Source of the DNA: Holdemania sp. Marseille-P2844
Lineage (GTDB): Bacteria; Bacillota_I; Bacilli_A; Erysipelotrichales; Erysipelotrichaceae
DNA length: 44,466 nucleotides
Direction: 5' to 3'
Assembly (NCBI RefSeq): GCF_900120005.1
Contig: NZ_LT635453.1
Span: 408,264-452,729 of the forward strand
Part shown: positions 1 through 7,745 of the stretch, one piece after another
Layout: every line of letters begins with the position of its first letter
How positions within the stretch are numbered: the stretch's first letter is position 1
Notes under the pieces: generated by a model
The model's input: the letters and a program-made list of their open reading frames with translations, nothing else
Told to the model about the DNA's origin: nothing
Database searches by the model: none
Made by a program: the position numbers and the translations under genes

Positions 1-2
1 GA

Positions 3-191
3 CATGCCAACATGAAGTACAAATTCGGGAACAGAAAATTCTGGGCAAGAGGGTACTATGTGGATACGGTAGGAAAGAATGAAAAAGTAATCAAAGAGTA
101 TATTCAAAACCAGTTGCAGGAAGACAAACTGGCAGATCAAATGAGCATGAAGGAATTTATCGACCCGTTTACGGGTGAGCCGGTGAAATAA
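3..191 (+). CDS. tnpA: IS200/IS605 transposase TnpA, C-terminal part (5' truncated by window edge)
   Basis: The open frame from base 3 gives the last 62 residues of a HUH/Y1 single-strand transposase. It contains HANMKYKFGNRKFWARGYYVDTVG in essence (the beta strand after the HUH motif) and then the helix KEYIQNQ, where the tyrosine is the expected DNA-cleaving nucleophile and the glutamine four residues later the conserved helix partner. The start and HUH motif lie before the window. The last codons (DPFTGEPVK) encode, at DNA level, a hairpin ACCCG-TTTA-CGGGT (163-176) that copies the core of the right-end hairpin at 303-317. The gene looks intact as far as visible. Confidence 0.85.
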   Translation, partial: HANMKYKFGNRKFWARGYYVDTVGKNEKVIKEYIQNQLQEDKLADQMSMKEFIDPFTGEPVK

Positions 192-203
192 AGCAATAGG
201 GAA

Positions 204-319
204 GCCTCTTTGAGAGGCAGCTGGAGAAAGTGTTGCAGCTGTCAAGCCTCAATGGGCGAAGGCCCAGTGCAACAAAAGGCCCTTATAGGGCCAGAGGATA
301 CCACCCGTTTTACGGGTGG
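204..319 (+). repeat. Run of four hairpins at IS200 right end
   Basis: Successive perfect stems: GCCTCT-TTG-AGAGGC (204-218); an outer TGTTGCA/TGCAACA pair (231-237, 268-274) enclosing TGGGC-GAAG-GCCCA (253-266); GGCCC-TTATA-GGGCC (278-292); CCACCCG-TTTTA-CGGGTGG (301-319). Only the last is expected for transposition in this family. The others could form a structured transcript from the tnpA 3' end or protect against read-through. Structure is read directly; role is unknown. Confidence 0.7.
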
Positions 320-337
320 TTTTGATATAAAAACAGC

Positions 338-351
338 AGTGATGCATCACT
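338..351. promoter_or_regulatory. Perfect 14-bp palindrome upstream of sensor kinase
   Basis: AGTGATGCATCACT is fully self-complementary and lies between the IS right end and the kinase promoter, about 65 bases before the -10. It could be an operator for the regulator of this locus, or host sequence unrelated to regulation. Confidence 0.4.
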
Positions 352-412
352 TTCCATGAAGACAAAAAGCTCTTCCCGTTTACGCAATTCCTGCCGTGCG
401 GCTGTCGATTTA

Positions 413-421
413 TGGTAAAAT
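413..421 (+). promoter_or_regulatory. Extended -10 promoter for the kinase/regulator/reductase operon
   Basis: TGGTAAAAT (TG-N-TAAAAT) sits 29 bases before the chosen kinase start. No good -35 is seen at 16-18 bases upstream, so the promoter would rely on its extended -10 or an activator. Confidence 0.45.
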
Positions 422-449
422 AAAGAAAATAAAGGGGACGGGAAGCGCG

Positions 450-2168
450 ATGAAGTTCAGCATCCGGCATAAAATCATTTTCTTTTTTTCGCTGGCCAGC
501 CTGCTGGTCTTTTCCGCGCTGGGGGCGTATATCGGCTTTGCGGTGCGTCCCCGGACGATGACCCAGACCCGCTTCGCAATCAGCCAGATGGTCGAATCAA
601 AGGCTAACGAGGTCAGCATGTGGGTGAAGCGCATGGCGGTGGAATACCGCACGATCGCCGCGATTCCGGCATTCAGCTCAATGGACGTGCGCGAGATTAC
701 GCCGTTGATCGACCGCTTCACCGAGCTTTACAAGAAGAATGGGGAAACGATGGAAACCTTCTCTTATATCGGAAAAAACGGCTTCTGCTGGATCAACTCC
801 AGCGCTGTGGAAAACCTGATGGATCACACCGACTACCAACAAGCCTATCAGAATGACCGTGAATTTATTCTGTCGCTGCCGGTGACCAATCCTGAACACC
901 GGCAGGTGATGCTGTTTTACTATCCGATTTTAGGCAGCACGGGGATCAAGGAAGCGCTGATCTGCGCCGCGATCCCGACAGTGCGCTTAAAGGAAATCGT
1001 CAATCCGGTTCAGATCTACGAAGGCCGCAGCTGGGTCATGACGCGCAACAAAGATCTGATCACGACCGACGAGGAATATTTCGTTGAAAATGTTCTTTCC
1101 CGCAGCGCGTTGGATCAGCTGGATATGCGCTCGATTACCAGCTCCGACCAGTTCCGTGTCCGCGACGCCCGGGGAAAGCAGGCGACGTTGTTTGTTTCGC
1201 CGGTTACGGAATATGACGACTGGGTATTCTGCACGCTGGTGCAGGACTCCGTGATCGGCCGCTCAACCCATCAGATTTTAATCGGCGTGCTGATTCTGTT
1301 CTGCGTGCTGTTGTTGATCAACATCGTGATGGGCGCTTCGTTAGTGCAGTGGGTGCTCAAGCCGATCCGCTCGCTGCAGGGACGGATGAAAAAGGTCGAG
1401 GAAGGTACGCTGGACGCCTACTACACGCTGCCGGGCACGCATGATGAAATCGACTCGCTGGGTCAATCCTACAACGCGATGCTTGACGAGATCATTTCGC
1501 TGATCGATCGGATTTATCAGGAACAGGCGGAAAAACGCCAGGCTGAGCTGAAGGTGCTGCAGGCGCAGATCAAACCGCATTTCCTCTACAACACGCTGGA
1601 TAATCTCAAGTGGATGGCGAAGGCTCAGGGCGCCGACGAGGTGGCCAAAGCGATCACCTCGCTGTCGACCTACTTCCGGATCTTTTTAAGTAATGGTCAG
1701 GAAAAAATCACGCTGGCGCAGGAATTTAAACATACCGAGGCCTATTTGACGATGCAGAAAATCCGCTATGGTCAGAAGCTGAATTCCACGCTGGAGCTGG
1801 CGGAGGACGCACGCGATTTGCCAATGCTGAAAATCCTGATTCAGCCGTTAGTGGAAAACGCAATTAATCACGGGCTGAAACCGAAGGAGAACGGCGGAAC
1901 AATACAGGTCAGCGCCCGCTTGATCGGGGATCAGCTGGAAATTCAGGTGCGGGACGACGGCGTAGGGATGGATGAAGCCACGCTGACGGCGCTGCGCGAA
2001 GCGCTGCAAAAGGAACAGATGGAAGGCCATTACGGATTGCAGAACGTCTTGCGCCGCTGCCGGATTGAATACGGCGAAAAAGCTCGTCTGAGCATTGACA
2101 GCACCCCTGGCGTCGGCACGTGCGTGACGCTGACGCTGCCGGTGAAAGGAAAGGAGGAATCGGTATGA
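450..2168 (+). CDS. YesM/LytS-type sensor histidine kinase with extracellular Cache-like domain
   Basis: Membrane sensor of 572 residues. Order: cytoplasmic MKFSIRHK, TM1 about 9-30, a ~240-residue outside sensor region (about 35-272, dCache-like size), TM2 about 276-300, HAMP about 300-352, then the His_kinase domain with QAQIKPHFLYNTLDNL, phospho-accepting His377, and an HATPase with N-box VENAINHG (468-475) and DDGVGM (502-507). I chose the ATG at 450 because it follows AGGGG with suitable spacing and begins directly at the membrane anchor; an in-frame ATG at 396 would add 18 residues lying over the promoter. Its stop overlaps the regulator start (ATGA). The ligand is unknown; since the third gene is a secreted reductase, the sensor probably detects that enzyme's substrate outside the cell. 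Confidence 0.92.
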   Translation: MKFSIRHKIIFFFSLASLLVFSALGAYIGFAVRPRTMTQTRFAISQMVESKANEVSMWVKRMAVEYRTIAAIPAFSSMDVREITPLIDRFTELYKKNGETMETFSYIGKNGFCWINSSAVENLMDHTDYQQAYQNDREFILSLPVTNPEHRQVMLFYYPILGSTGIKEALICAAIPTVRLKEIVNPVQIYEGRSWVMTRNKDLITTDEEYFVENVLSRSALDQLDMRSITSSDQFRVRDARGKQATLFVSPVTEYDDWVFCTLVQDSVIGRSTHQILIGVLILFCVLLLINIVMGASLVQWVLKPIRSLQGRMKKVEEGTLDAYYTLPGTHDEIDSLGQSYNAMLDEIISLIDRIYQEQAEKRQAELKVLQAQIKPHFLYNTLDNLKWMAKAQGADEVAKAITSLSTYFRIFLSNGQEKITLAQEFKHTEAYLTMQKIRYGQKLNSTLELAEDARDLPMLKILIQPLVENAINHGLKPKENGGTIQVSARLIGDQLEIQVRDDGVGMDEATLTALREALQKEQMEGHYGLQNVLRRCRIEYGEKARLSIDSTPGVGTCVTLTLPVKGKEESV

Positions 2169-2917
2169 TCCGCGCTTTGGTCGGGGACGATGAAGAAAAT
2201 ATCCGCAAGGGCTTAATCCGTCAGATCGAATCGCTGGATCTGGGAATTCAGGTGGTCGCGGCTGCGGAAAACGGCCGGCAGGTCATGGAATACTATGAGA
2301 AGATGACGCCCGATCTGCTCGTTCTGGATATCAACATGCCGCTGATGAGCGGGCTGGAGTGTATCGAACAAATCCGCGCGCAGGATCCCGACTGCGTGAT
2401 TCTGATTCTTTCCGGCTACGATCATTTCAGCTATGCCCAGAAAGCGATCCAGCATCACGTCGATTTCTATTTGTTGAAGCCGGTGGAGGATGAGGAGCTG
2501 GAAGACGCGCTGCGTCAGTCCGTGGCGCGCTTTCAGCAGCGGATGGAACAACGCAAGCTGATCCGCCAGGCAAAGGAGGCCGAGCCGGAGCCGGCGTCCC
2601 TGATCCGTTATTTATATGAACACTTTACCGATCCGGATCTTAACGCCGAGAAGCTGCAGGAACAATTTTCGATCAGCCATTCGACGCTGTTCAAGCTTGT
2701 GAAAACCGCGACGGGCAAGACGCTGGTGGAATTGATCACCGACCTGCGGATGGAGCTGGCGCAGAAGCTGTTAGCCCAAAAGGAACTGCCGGTCAAGGAA
2801 ATTGCCGGACGGTGCGGGTACAGCGATCAGTTTTATTTCTCCCGGATTTTTAAGAAGCAAACCGGTCTTTCGCCCAAAGAATACCGCGGCGAAGTGACGA
2901 AGGGGGATTCTGAATGA
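2165..2917 (+). CDS. YesN-type response regulator, receiver + AraC HTH
   Basis: A 250-residue cytoplasmic DNA-binding partner of the upstream kinase. Receiver about 1-125 with acidic pair Asp8/Asp9, phospho-acceptor Asp55 (LVLDINMP), Ser83 and Lys105 (LLKP). An AraC-type double helix-turn-helix follows at about 150-245, with the family signature region CGYSDQFYFSRIFKKQTGLSP near the end. The start overlaps the kinase stop by four bases and the stop overlaps the reductase start in the same way, so the three proteins are translationally coupled. Expected to activate its own operon in response to the sensed metabolite. An earlier in-frame ATG at 2120 lies deep in the kinase gene and has no ribosome site. 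Confidence 0.92.
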   Translation: MIRALVGDDEENIRKGLIRQIESLDLGIQVVAAAENGRQVMEYYEKMTPDLLVLDINMPLMSGLECIEQIRAQDPDCVILILSGYDHFSYAQKAIQHHVDFYLLKPVEDEELEDALRQSVARFQQRMEQRKLIRQAKEAEPEPASLIRYLYEHFTDPDLNAEKLQEQFSISHSTLFKLVKTATGKTLVELITDLRMELAQKLLAQKELPVKEIAGRCGYSDQFYFSRIFKKQTGLSPKEYRGEVTKGDSE

Positions 2918-4689
2918 AGCGGGCATTGACCGCGCTGGCCTTGTGTCTGGCGCTTTCCGGTTGCACTGCCTCCTCAGCCGCAAAGGGGAAGATGGATGAA
3001 CAGGGCCGCATCAGCGGGACATTTACCGGTACGGGTCAGGGGAAGCAGGGCGAGATCAAGGTCGATGTGATGATCGACCGCAACCAGATCCAGCACATCG
3101 AGATTCTCTCGCATAATGAAATCCCGGGCTTCGATACGGCGATGGTGCAGATGAGCGATGAAATTCTGTCGAAGAATTCCCTGCAGGTCGAAGTCGTCAG
3201 CGGCGCGACGTACACGTCAAAAGGTTTTCTGGAAGCCGTGCAGGATGCGCTCGATCAGGCCGGGATCCGCGAGGATCAGCTGGGCTGGAGCGACGAGGAA
3301 AACGAGGAACAGGAAATTGCATGCGACGTGCTGATCGTCGGCGGCGGGGGCGCGGGTTTCGCAGCGGCAATCGAAGCGCTGACGCAAAGCCATGATGAAG
3401 TTTGCATTGTGGAAAAAATGTCCTTTGGCGGCGGCAATACGCGGATGTCGGGCGGGGAATTTGCCGCGCCGGGCAACTGGGTGCAGCTTCAGGAGGGCAT
3501 CGACAACGACAGTCCTGAATTGTTTTATGAGGATTTAATGAAGGGTGGAAAAAATCTCGGCAATCCGGAGCTGGTGCGGATTCTGGCAGACAATGCTTTA
3601 AGCAACGCCGAGTGGCTGCGCGATACCGTCGGCGTGCAGTACCGCGATCATCAGTCGTGGTATGGCGGGCATACCGTAGCGCGCACGCTGTGGCCCATCG
3701 GCGATGGTCCGCAGTATGTGGAAACGTTGATCCGCAAAGCGGAATCGTCAGGCGTAAAGGTGGAGTACAACACGCGCGTAGAGCGTTTCCTGCAGGATGA
3801 AACAGGCCGGGTGATCGGCGTGGAGGCTACCCGCGGCGGCCGGCCGCTGCGCTTTTACGCGCGCAAAGGCGTCATTTTGACGACCGGCGGCTTCGGCGCG
3901 AATGTGGAAATGCGGATGCAGTATGACACGCATTGGAACAAGCTCGACGCGAGCATCCCGACGACCAACTCCCCGGCAATCACCGGGGACGGGCTGCGGA
4001 TGGCGGAAGCGATCGGCGCGAATCTGGTGGGGATGGAATACATTCAGCTCTATCCGGTCAACAATCCGGCTACCGGCAACTATTATTTTCTTGATTACGC
4101 CCGCCTGACCGCCAACGCGCTGTTAGTCAATAAGGAAGGGCAGCGGTTTGTCGACGAAAAGGAAACGCGCGATAATTTATCCGAAGCTGCGCTGAACCAG
4201 ACCGGTGCGATGATCTACGAACTGATCGAACAGTCGGTTGTCGACGAGATGCAGCTGGATGAAACGATTGAAGCGGAGGTGCAGCGCTGTTATGACCAGG
4301 GCGTGTTGGCGATGGGGACGCTGGAAGAATGCGCGGCGTTCTTCGACATTCCGGTTAAGACGCTGCAAGCGACGGTGGATCGCTACAATCAATACGCCGC
4401 AGCCGGTCAGGATCCGGATTTCGGCCGGACCGATCAGCTGCAGCCGTTAGGGGAAGGTCCGTATATGATGTTCTCCGCCGTCGTGTCCGTCCATCACACG
4501 ATGGGCGGTGTGCAGATTGACACCGAAGCCCGCGTCCTTGATACCGAAGGCCACCCGATTCCGGGTCTGTATGCGGCTGGGGAAGTGACGGGCGGGATCC
4601 ACGGCGCAAACCGTTTGGGCTCCTGTTCAATTCCCGATACCGTGACATTCGGCCGGATCGCAGCCCGCAGCGCGCTGGCGATGAAATAG
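2914..4689 (+). CDS. Secreted lipoprotein FMN/FAD reductase, urocanate-reductase-like
   Basis: 591 residues. A lipoprotein signal with lipobox LSGC (Cys17) places it on the outer face of the membrane. An FMN-binding domain (about 33-115) carries SGAT-Y-TS (96-102), the site where a flavin transferase links FMN to Thr99. The FAD-dependent reductase domain starts with DVLIVGGGGAGFAAA (138-152). The active site can be aligned with flavocytochrome c/urocanate reductase: Arg419 (catalytic, DEKETRD), His528 (HHTMGG), Arg567 (GANRLG), and Tyr380 in QLYP where fumarate reductases have His. Spacings 39, 109 and 39 are nearly those of Shewanella UrdA (Tyr373, Arg411, His520, Arg560, recalled from literature), and Asp394 could stand for its Asp388. 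Family knowledge: such enzymes take electrons from membrane quinol/flavin carriers to reduce an enoate. Urocanate is the best guess; a different aryl-acrylate is possible. No linked histidine-degradation gene is seen. Confidence 0.88.
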   Translation: MKRALTALALCLALSGCTASSAAKGKMDEQGRISGTFTGTGQGKQGEIKVDVMIDRNQIQHIEILSHNEIPGFDTAMVQMSDEILSKNSLQVEVVSGATYTSKGFLEAVQDALDQAGIREDQLGWSDEENEEQEIACDVLIVGGGGAGFAAAIEALTQSHDEVCIVEKMSFGGGNTRMSGGEFAAPGNWVQLQEGIDNDSPELFYEDLMKGGKNLGNPELVRILADNALSNAEWLRDTVGVQYRDHQSWYGGHTVARTLWPIGDGPQYVETLIRKAESSGVKVEYNTRVERFLQDETGRVIGVEATRGGRPLRFYARKGVILTTGGFGANVEMRMQYDTHWNKLDASIPTTNSPAITGDGLRMAEAIGANLVGMEYIQLYPVNNPATGNYYFLDYARLTANALLVNKEGQRFVDEKETRDNLSEAALNQTGAMIYELIEQSVVDEMQLDETIEAEVQRCYDQGVLAMGTLEECAAFFDIPVKTLQATVDRYNQYAAAGQDPDFGRTDQLQPLGEGPYMMFSAVVSVHHTMGGVQIDTEARVLDTEGHPIPGLYAAGEVTGGIHGANRLGSCSIPDTVTFGRIAARSALAMK

Positions 4690-4699
4690 ATCGTTAGCA

Positions 4700-4729
4700 T
4701 TGAAAATCAACCCGGCTTTCCGCTACAAT
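4700..4729 (+). promoter_or_regulatory. Sigma-A-type promoter TTGAAA-18-TACAAT
   Basis: -35 TTGAAA at 4700-4705 and -10 TACAAT at 4724-4729, spacing 18, just after the reductase stop and 39 bases before the next start. It gives the ArsC-like/YaaA/EamA/HD operon its own start. No terminator separates it from the reductase gene. Confidence 0.6.
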
Positions 4730-4768
4730 AAAGACATTGATTTGAATGAAGGATACAGGAGGAAATCC

Positions 4769-5116
4769 ATGATATTTTTATGCTACCCGAAATGCAGTAC
4801 ATGCATGAAAGCGAAGAAACATCTGAATCAGCTGGGGCTGTCGTTTGAAGAACGGGATATTTCCCGGGAAAATCCGACCGCGGAAGAACTGGAACGGTGG
4901 ATCGCGCTCAGCCACCTGCCGGTAAAGAAATTCTTCAATACGTCCGGCCGGCTGTATCAGTCGCTGCAGCTGAAGGAAAAACTGCCGCAAATGAGCGAAC
5001 ATGAGATGATTGCGCTGTTGGCCAGCGACGGGATGCTTGTGAAACGTCCGCTGTTAATTAAGGAAGACAAGGTGTTAGTCGGCTATCAGGCCGAGGCCTA
5101 CGCCGCGTTAATATGA
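4769..5116 (+). CDS. ArsC/Spx-family thioredoxin-fold protein
   Basis: A 115-residue ArsC-family protein with the redox pair Cys9-Ser-Thr-Cys12 at the end of the first strand (CYPKCSTC), as in YusI/YffB-type arsenate-reductase-like proteins and Spx. The later FFNTSG segment is also typical. The C-terminal RNA-polymerase-binding features of true Spx cannot be confirmed by eye. The start at 4769 follows AGGAGGA (4757-4763); an in-frame ATG at 4700 would lie on the promoter. Its stop overlaps yaaA by four bases. Enzymatic substrate unknown; a thiol-redox or glutathione-independent reductase role is likely. Confidence 0.8.
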   Translation: MIFLCYPKCSTCMKAKKHLNQLGLSFEERDISRENPTAEELERWIALSHLPVKKFFNTSGRLYQSLQLKEKLPQMSEHEMIALLASDGMLVKRPLLIKEDKVLVGYQAEAYAALI

Positions 5117-5820
5117 AGATTCTGTTATCGCCAGCCAAAACCTTCCGCAGGCAGCCGCTGCCGGATGTGCCTGCCGGGCAGACTCCGCAGTACATGGAAA
5201 CGACAGAGCTGCTTCATGAGGAACTGAAAAAACTGACCGTCGATCAATGGCAAAAGCAGTTTAAGCTTTCGGAAAAAGCAGCGCTGGAAAACAGAGCGCG
5301 GATGAATCAGCCGCAGCCGGCGGCCGCCGCGCTGGCCGCTTTTCATGGGGAAGCATTCCGCAATTTCCAGGCAGAAACCTTGAGCGCGGAGGACTGGCGC
5401 TATTGCGAGGAACACCTGCGGATTTTATCCGCGTATTACGGCTTGTTAAGACCGCTGGATTTCATTCGGCCGTACCGGCTGGATCCGGTCGATAAAGCCG
5501 GCACGCTGACACCGTTAACCTTGTGGAAGCCGCTTTTAAGGCAGGCATTAGACGGCGAGGAGGTGCTGATTCTGGCGTCGCAGGAGTACGCCCGGATGGT
5601 CGATGTTTCCGATGCGGTGACGGTACAGTTTGTGAAGAACGGCCGGAAGGCGCCGTCGATGGAAGCGAAGAAGCTGCGCGGCAGGATGGCGCGTCAGATC
5701 GTCGATCAGCGGATCACGCGGCGCGCGGACGTGCGTTCGCTGGACGTGGCGGGCTATCGTTACCAGAGGGAGCTTTCCACAGCGGAGGTCTGGGTGTTTG
5801 CAGAGGGGGAACAGGAATGA
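5113..5820 (+). CDS. yaaA: YaaA (DUF328) peroxide-stress protein
   Basis: 235 residues, close to the usual family length. Starts MKILLSPAKTF, the family hallmark, and includes LSAYYGLLRPLDFIRPYRL around residues 99-117, also characteristic. In E. coli YaaA lowers free iron and oxidative DNA damage under peroxide stress and has a DNA-binding helix-hairpin-helix fold. Coupled by ATGA overlaps to the ArsC-like gene before and the transporter after, so a shared redox-stress transcript is plausible. No signal peptide or membrane segment, so cytoplasmic. Confidence 0.88.
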   Translation: MKILLSPAKTFRRQPLPDVPAGQTPQYMETTELLHEELKKLTVDQWQKQFKLSEKAALENRARMNQPQPAAAALAAFHGEAFRNFQAETLSAEDWRYCEEHLRILSAYYGLLRPLDFIRPYRLDPVDKAGTLTPLTLWKPLLRQALDGEEVLILASQEYARMVDVSDAVTVQFVKNGRKAPSMEAKKLRGRMARQIVDQRITRRADVRSLDVAGYRYQRELSTAEVWVFAEGEQE

Positions 5821-6671
5821 AAAACAAAGGGGTTCAGTTTATTTTATTGTCCGCATTTTTCTTCGCGGTCATGAATTTGTTCGTCAAATTATCCGGCGAT
5901 CTGCCGTCGATTCAGAAAAGCTTTTTCCGCAATCTGGTGGCGGCCGGGGTTGCGGCGGCGATCTTGATCCGCAGTCATCAGGGGTTTGGATTCCAGAAAA
6001 AGAATCTGCCGCTGCTGATCCTGCGCTCGACGCTCGGTACGATCGGCATTCTGTGCAATTTTTATGCGGTCGATCATCTGGTGATGTCCGACGCGTCGAT
6101 GTTAAGCAAGCTTTCGCCGTTTTTTGTGATCATCTTTTCGGCGCTGTTCCTGAAGGAAAAAGCCGATAACGTGCAGAAGCTGAGCGTTGTGGCGGCGTTT
6201 GTCGGCAGTCTGTTTATCATTAAACCGGGCTTGCGGATCGAACAGATCGTGCCGTCGTTAGTCGGTTTTGCGGGAGCGATGGCCGCCGGCAGTGCGTATA
6301 CCTGTGTGCGCGGTTTAAGTCAGCGCGGCGAGCGCGGACCGCTGATCGTCTTCTTCTTTTCCGCTTTTTCCTGTCTGGTGACGCTGCCGTATCTGGTGTT
6401 CAGCTTCGCGCCGATGACGCTGTTTCAGCTGATCTCGCTGTTGTTAGCGGGGGTGGCCGCGGCCTGCGCCCAGTTCAGCGTGACGGCGGCATACAGCTAT
6501 GCCCCGGCCAAGGAAATTTCAGTGTTCGATTATTCCCAGGTCGTCTTCTCGGCAATCCTGGGCTGGATTGTTTTTGGTCAGATCCCGGACGCGCTGTCGT
6601 TTGTCGGCTACGCACTGATCATCGCCGTTGCGGTGCTGTTGTACCGGCATAATCAGAAGGTCGGCGGATGA
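5817..6671 (+). CDS. EamA/DMT-superfamily membrane transporter
   Basis: 284 residues forming two repeats of about five membrane helices, the EamA (DMT) layout; the start MKNKGVQFILLSAFFFAVMNL leads straight into the first helix. The ATG at 5817 overlaps the yaaA stop; the open frame extends upstream into yaaA but those residues are non-hydrophobic read-through of another gene. Related proteins export amino acids, drugs or metabolites; the substrate cannot be read from sequence. Its stop overlaps the next start by four bases. Confidence 0.88.
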   Translation: MKNKGVQFILLSAFFFAVMNLFVKLSGDLPSIQKSFFRNLVAAGVAAAILIRSHQGFGFQKKNLPLLILRSTLGTIGILCNFYAVDHLVMSDASMLSKLSPFFVIIFSALFLKEKADNVQKLSVVAAFVGSLFIIKPGLRIEQIVPSLVGFAGAMAAGSAYTCVRGLSQRGERGPLIVFFFSAFSCLVTLPYLVFSFAPMTLFQLISLLLAGVAAACAQFSVTAAYSYAPAKEISVFDYSQVVFSAILGWIVFGQIPDALSFVGYALIIAVAVLLYRHNQKVGG

Positions 6672-7684
6672 TTAAAGAAGGTGCGCTTTATCCCGTGTAT
6701 ATCAGTTCTTTTCCACAATGGCTGCGTCCGTGGATGGAAATCCCCGCAATGAAGCGGCTGAAAGACATTGGCATGAACTGCGGGCTGGAATATACCCGGT
6801 ACCCGATCTATCGCCATCTGACGAAACCCTATTTCCGTTATGAACACAGCGTTGGAACCGCGTTGATCGTCTGGCATTTCACGCAGGATCGGGCTCAGAC
6901 AATCGCGGCGCTGCTTCATGATATCAGCACGCCGGTGTTCGCGCATGTGATCGACTTCCTCAACGAGGATCATCTGACGCAGGAATCGACGGAAGGGCCG
7001 ACGCGCCGGGTGATTGAACAGTCGCCGGAATTGCAGCGGCTGTTAACTCGCGCCGGACTGAGTACGGAACAGGTGTGCGATTATCATCACTATCCGATTG
7101 CGGATAACGATTCGCCGCAGCTGTCGGCAGACCGGCTGGAATATACGCTGGGCAACGCGCTGGCGTTTCAAGCCTATCCTTTGGATCGGCTGCGGGCGAT
7201 CTATGCGGATCTGATCGCCGCTCATGATGAACACGGTCAGCCGGAGCTGGTGTTTCGCTCCTTCAGGCGGGCACGGGAATTCGCTCGGCTGGCTTTGATC
7301 AATTCCTGGATTTATGTCGCGGATGAGGATCGCTATGCCATGCAGCGGCTGGCGGATTTAATCCGGTCTGCACTGCATCGCCGCGTGTTGTCGCTGGAGG
7401 ACTTGATGACGAGTGAACCGCAGGTCATTGCCAGGCTGAAACAAGAGGATCAAAGCTGTAAGGCATGGGACGCCTATTGCCAGCTGCATCAGCTGCGCCG
7501 GGCGGTCGTACCGGGGCAAAAGGAAGGTTGGCTGCAGGTCAAAGCGAAGCGGCGCTGGATCGATCCGCTGGTGCTGAATCAGGGGCGGTTAAGCAAGCTT
7601 GATCCGTTTTATAAGGCGGAGATCGAAGCGTTTCTGCATCAGGATCAAACGATCTGGCTGAAAGAAATTTCCAACGAAAAATAA
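6668..7684 (+). CDS. HD-domain phosphohydrolase
   Basis: 338 residues, cytoplasmic. The metal-binding HD set is visible: His60 (FRYEHSVGT), His84-Asp85 (ALLHDIS) and Asp155 (SADRLEYT), in the order expected of the dNTPase/HD-hydrolase fold. Such proteins hydrolyse nucleotides or nucleotide second messengers; the real substrate is unknown. Last gene of the four-gene coupled operon and followed at once by an intrinsic terminator. Confidence 0.82.
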   Translation: MIKEGALYPVYISSFPQWLRPWMEIPAMKRLKDIGMNCGLEYTRYPIYRHLTKPYFRYEHSVGTALIVWHFTQDRAQTIAALLHDISTPVFAHVIDFLNEDHLTQESTEGPTRRVIEQSPELQRLLTRAGLSTEQVCDYHHYPIADNDSPQLSADRLEYTLGNALAFQAYPLDRLRAIYADLIAAHDEHGQPELVFRSFRRAREFARLALINSWIYVADEDRYAMQRLADLIRSALHRRVLSLEDLMTSEPQVIARLKQEDQSCKAWDAYCQLHQLRRAVVPGQKEGWLQVKAKRRWIDPLVLNQGRLSKLDPFYKAEIEAFLHQDQTIWLKEISNEK

Positions 7685-7685
7685 C

Positions 7686-7709
7686 GGCAGAAAAAAATCT
7701 GCCTTTTTT
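7686..7709 (+). terminator. Intrinsic terminator of the HD-hydrolase operon
   Basis: GGCAGA-AAAAAA-TCTGCC followed by TTTTTT, starting just after the stop codon. Confidence 0.85.
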
Positions 7710-7710
7710 G

Positions 7711-7739
7711 TTGACAGAACAGTTATCCTGTGGTAACAT
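7711..7739 (+). promoter_or_regulatory. Iron-island promoter P1, TTGACA-17-TAACAT
   Basis: Consensus -35 TTGACA (7711-7716), 17-base spacer, -10 TAACAT (7734-7739) with an extended TG at 7731-7732. Transcription would begin near 7746, directly in front of the operator at 7751-7764 and about 375 bases before feoA. Confidence 0.75.
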
Positions 7740-7745
7740 TTAATC

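Larger units (their letters stand above)
1..326 (+). mobile_element. IS200/IS605-family insertion sequence, right-end portion
   Basis: The window opens inside an IS200/IS605-type element: the end of a Y1 transposase gene is followed by about 135 bases of non-coding, hairpin-rich sequence finishing in CCACCCG-TTTTA-CGGGTGG (301-319) and GGTTTTGAT. Elements of this family have no terminal inverted repeats; TnpA recognises a hairpin near each end, and the last hairpin here is the natural candidate for the right-end recognition structure. The left end lies outside the window and the exact right boundary (about 320-330) is not certain. No tnpB is present downstream. Confidence 0.75.

Noticed and set aside
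163-319. CRISPR-like repeat array at the left edge
   Set aside because: The repeats are self-complementary stems of different sequence, not direct repeats with spacers; they fit an IS200 end.
5523-5816. N-terminal extension of the EamA transporter
   Set aside because: The residues are read-through of yaaA in another frame, lack hydrophobicity and precede a well-placed ATGA start.
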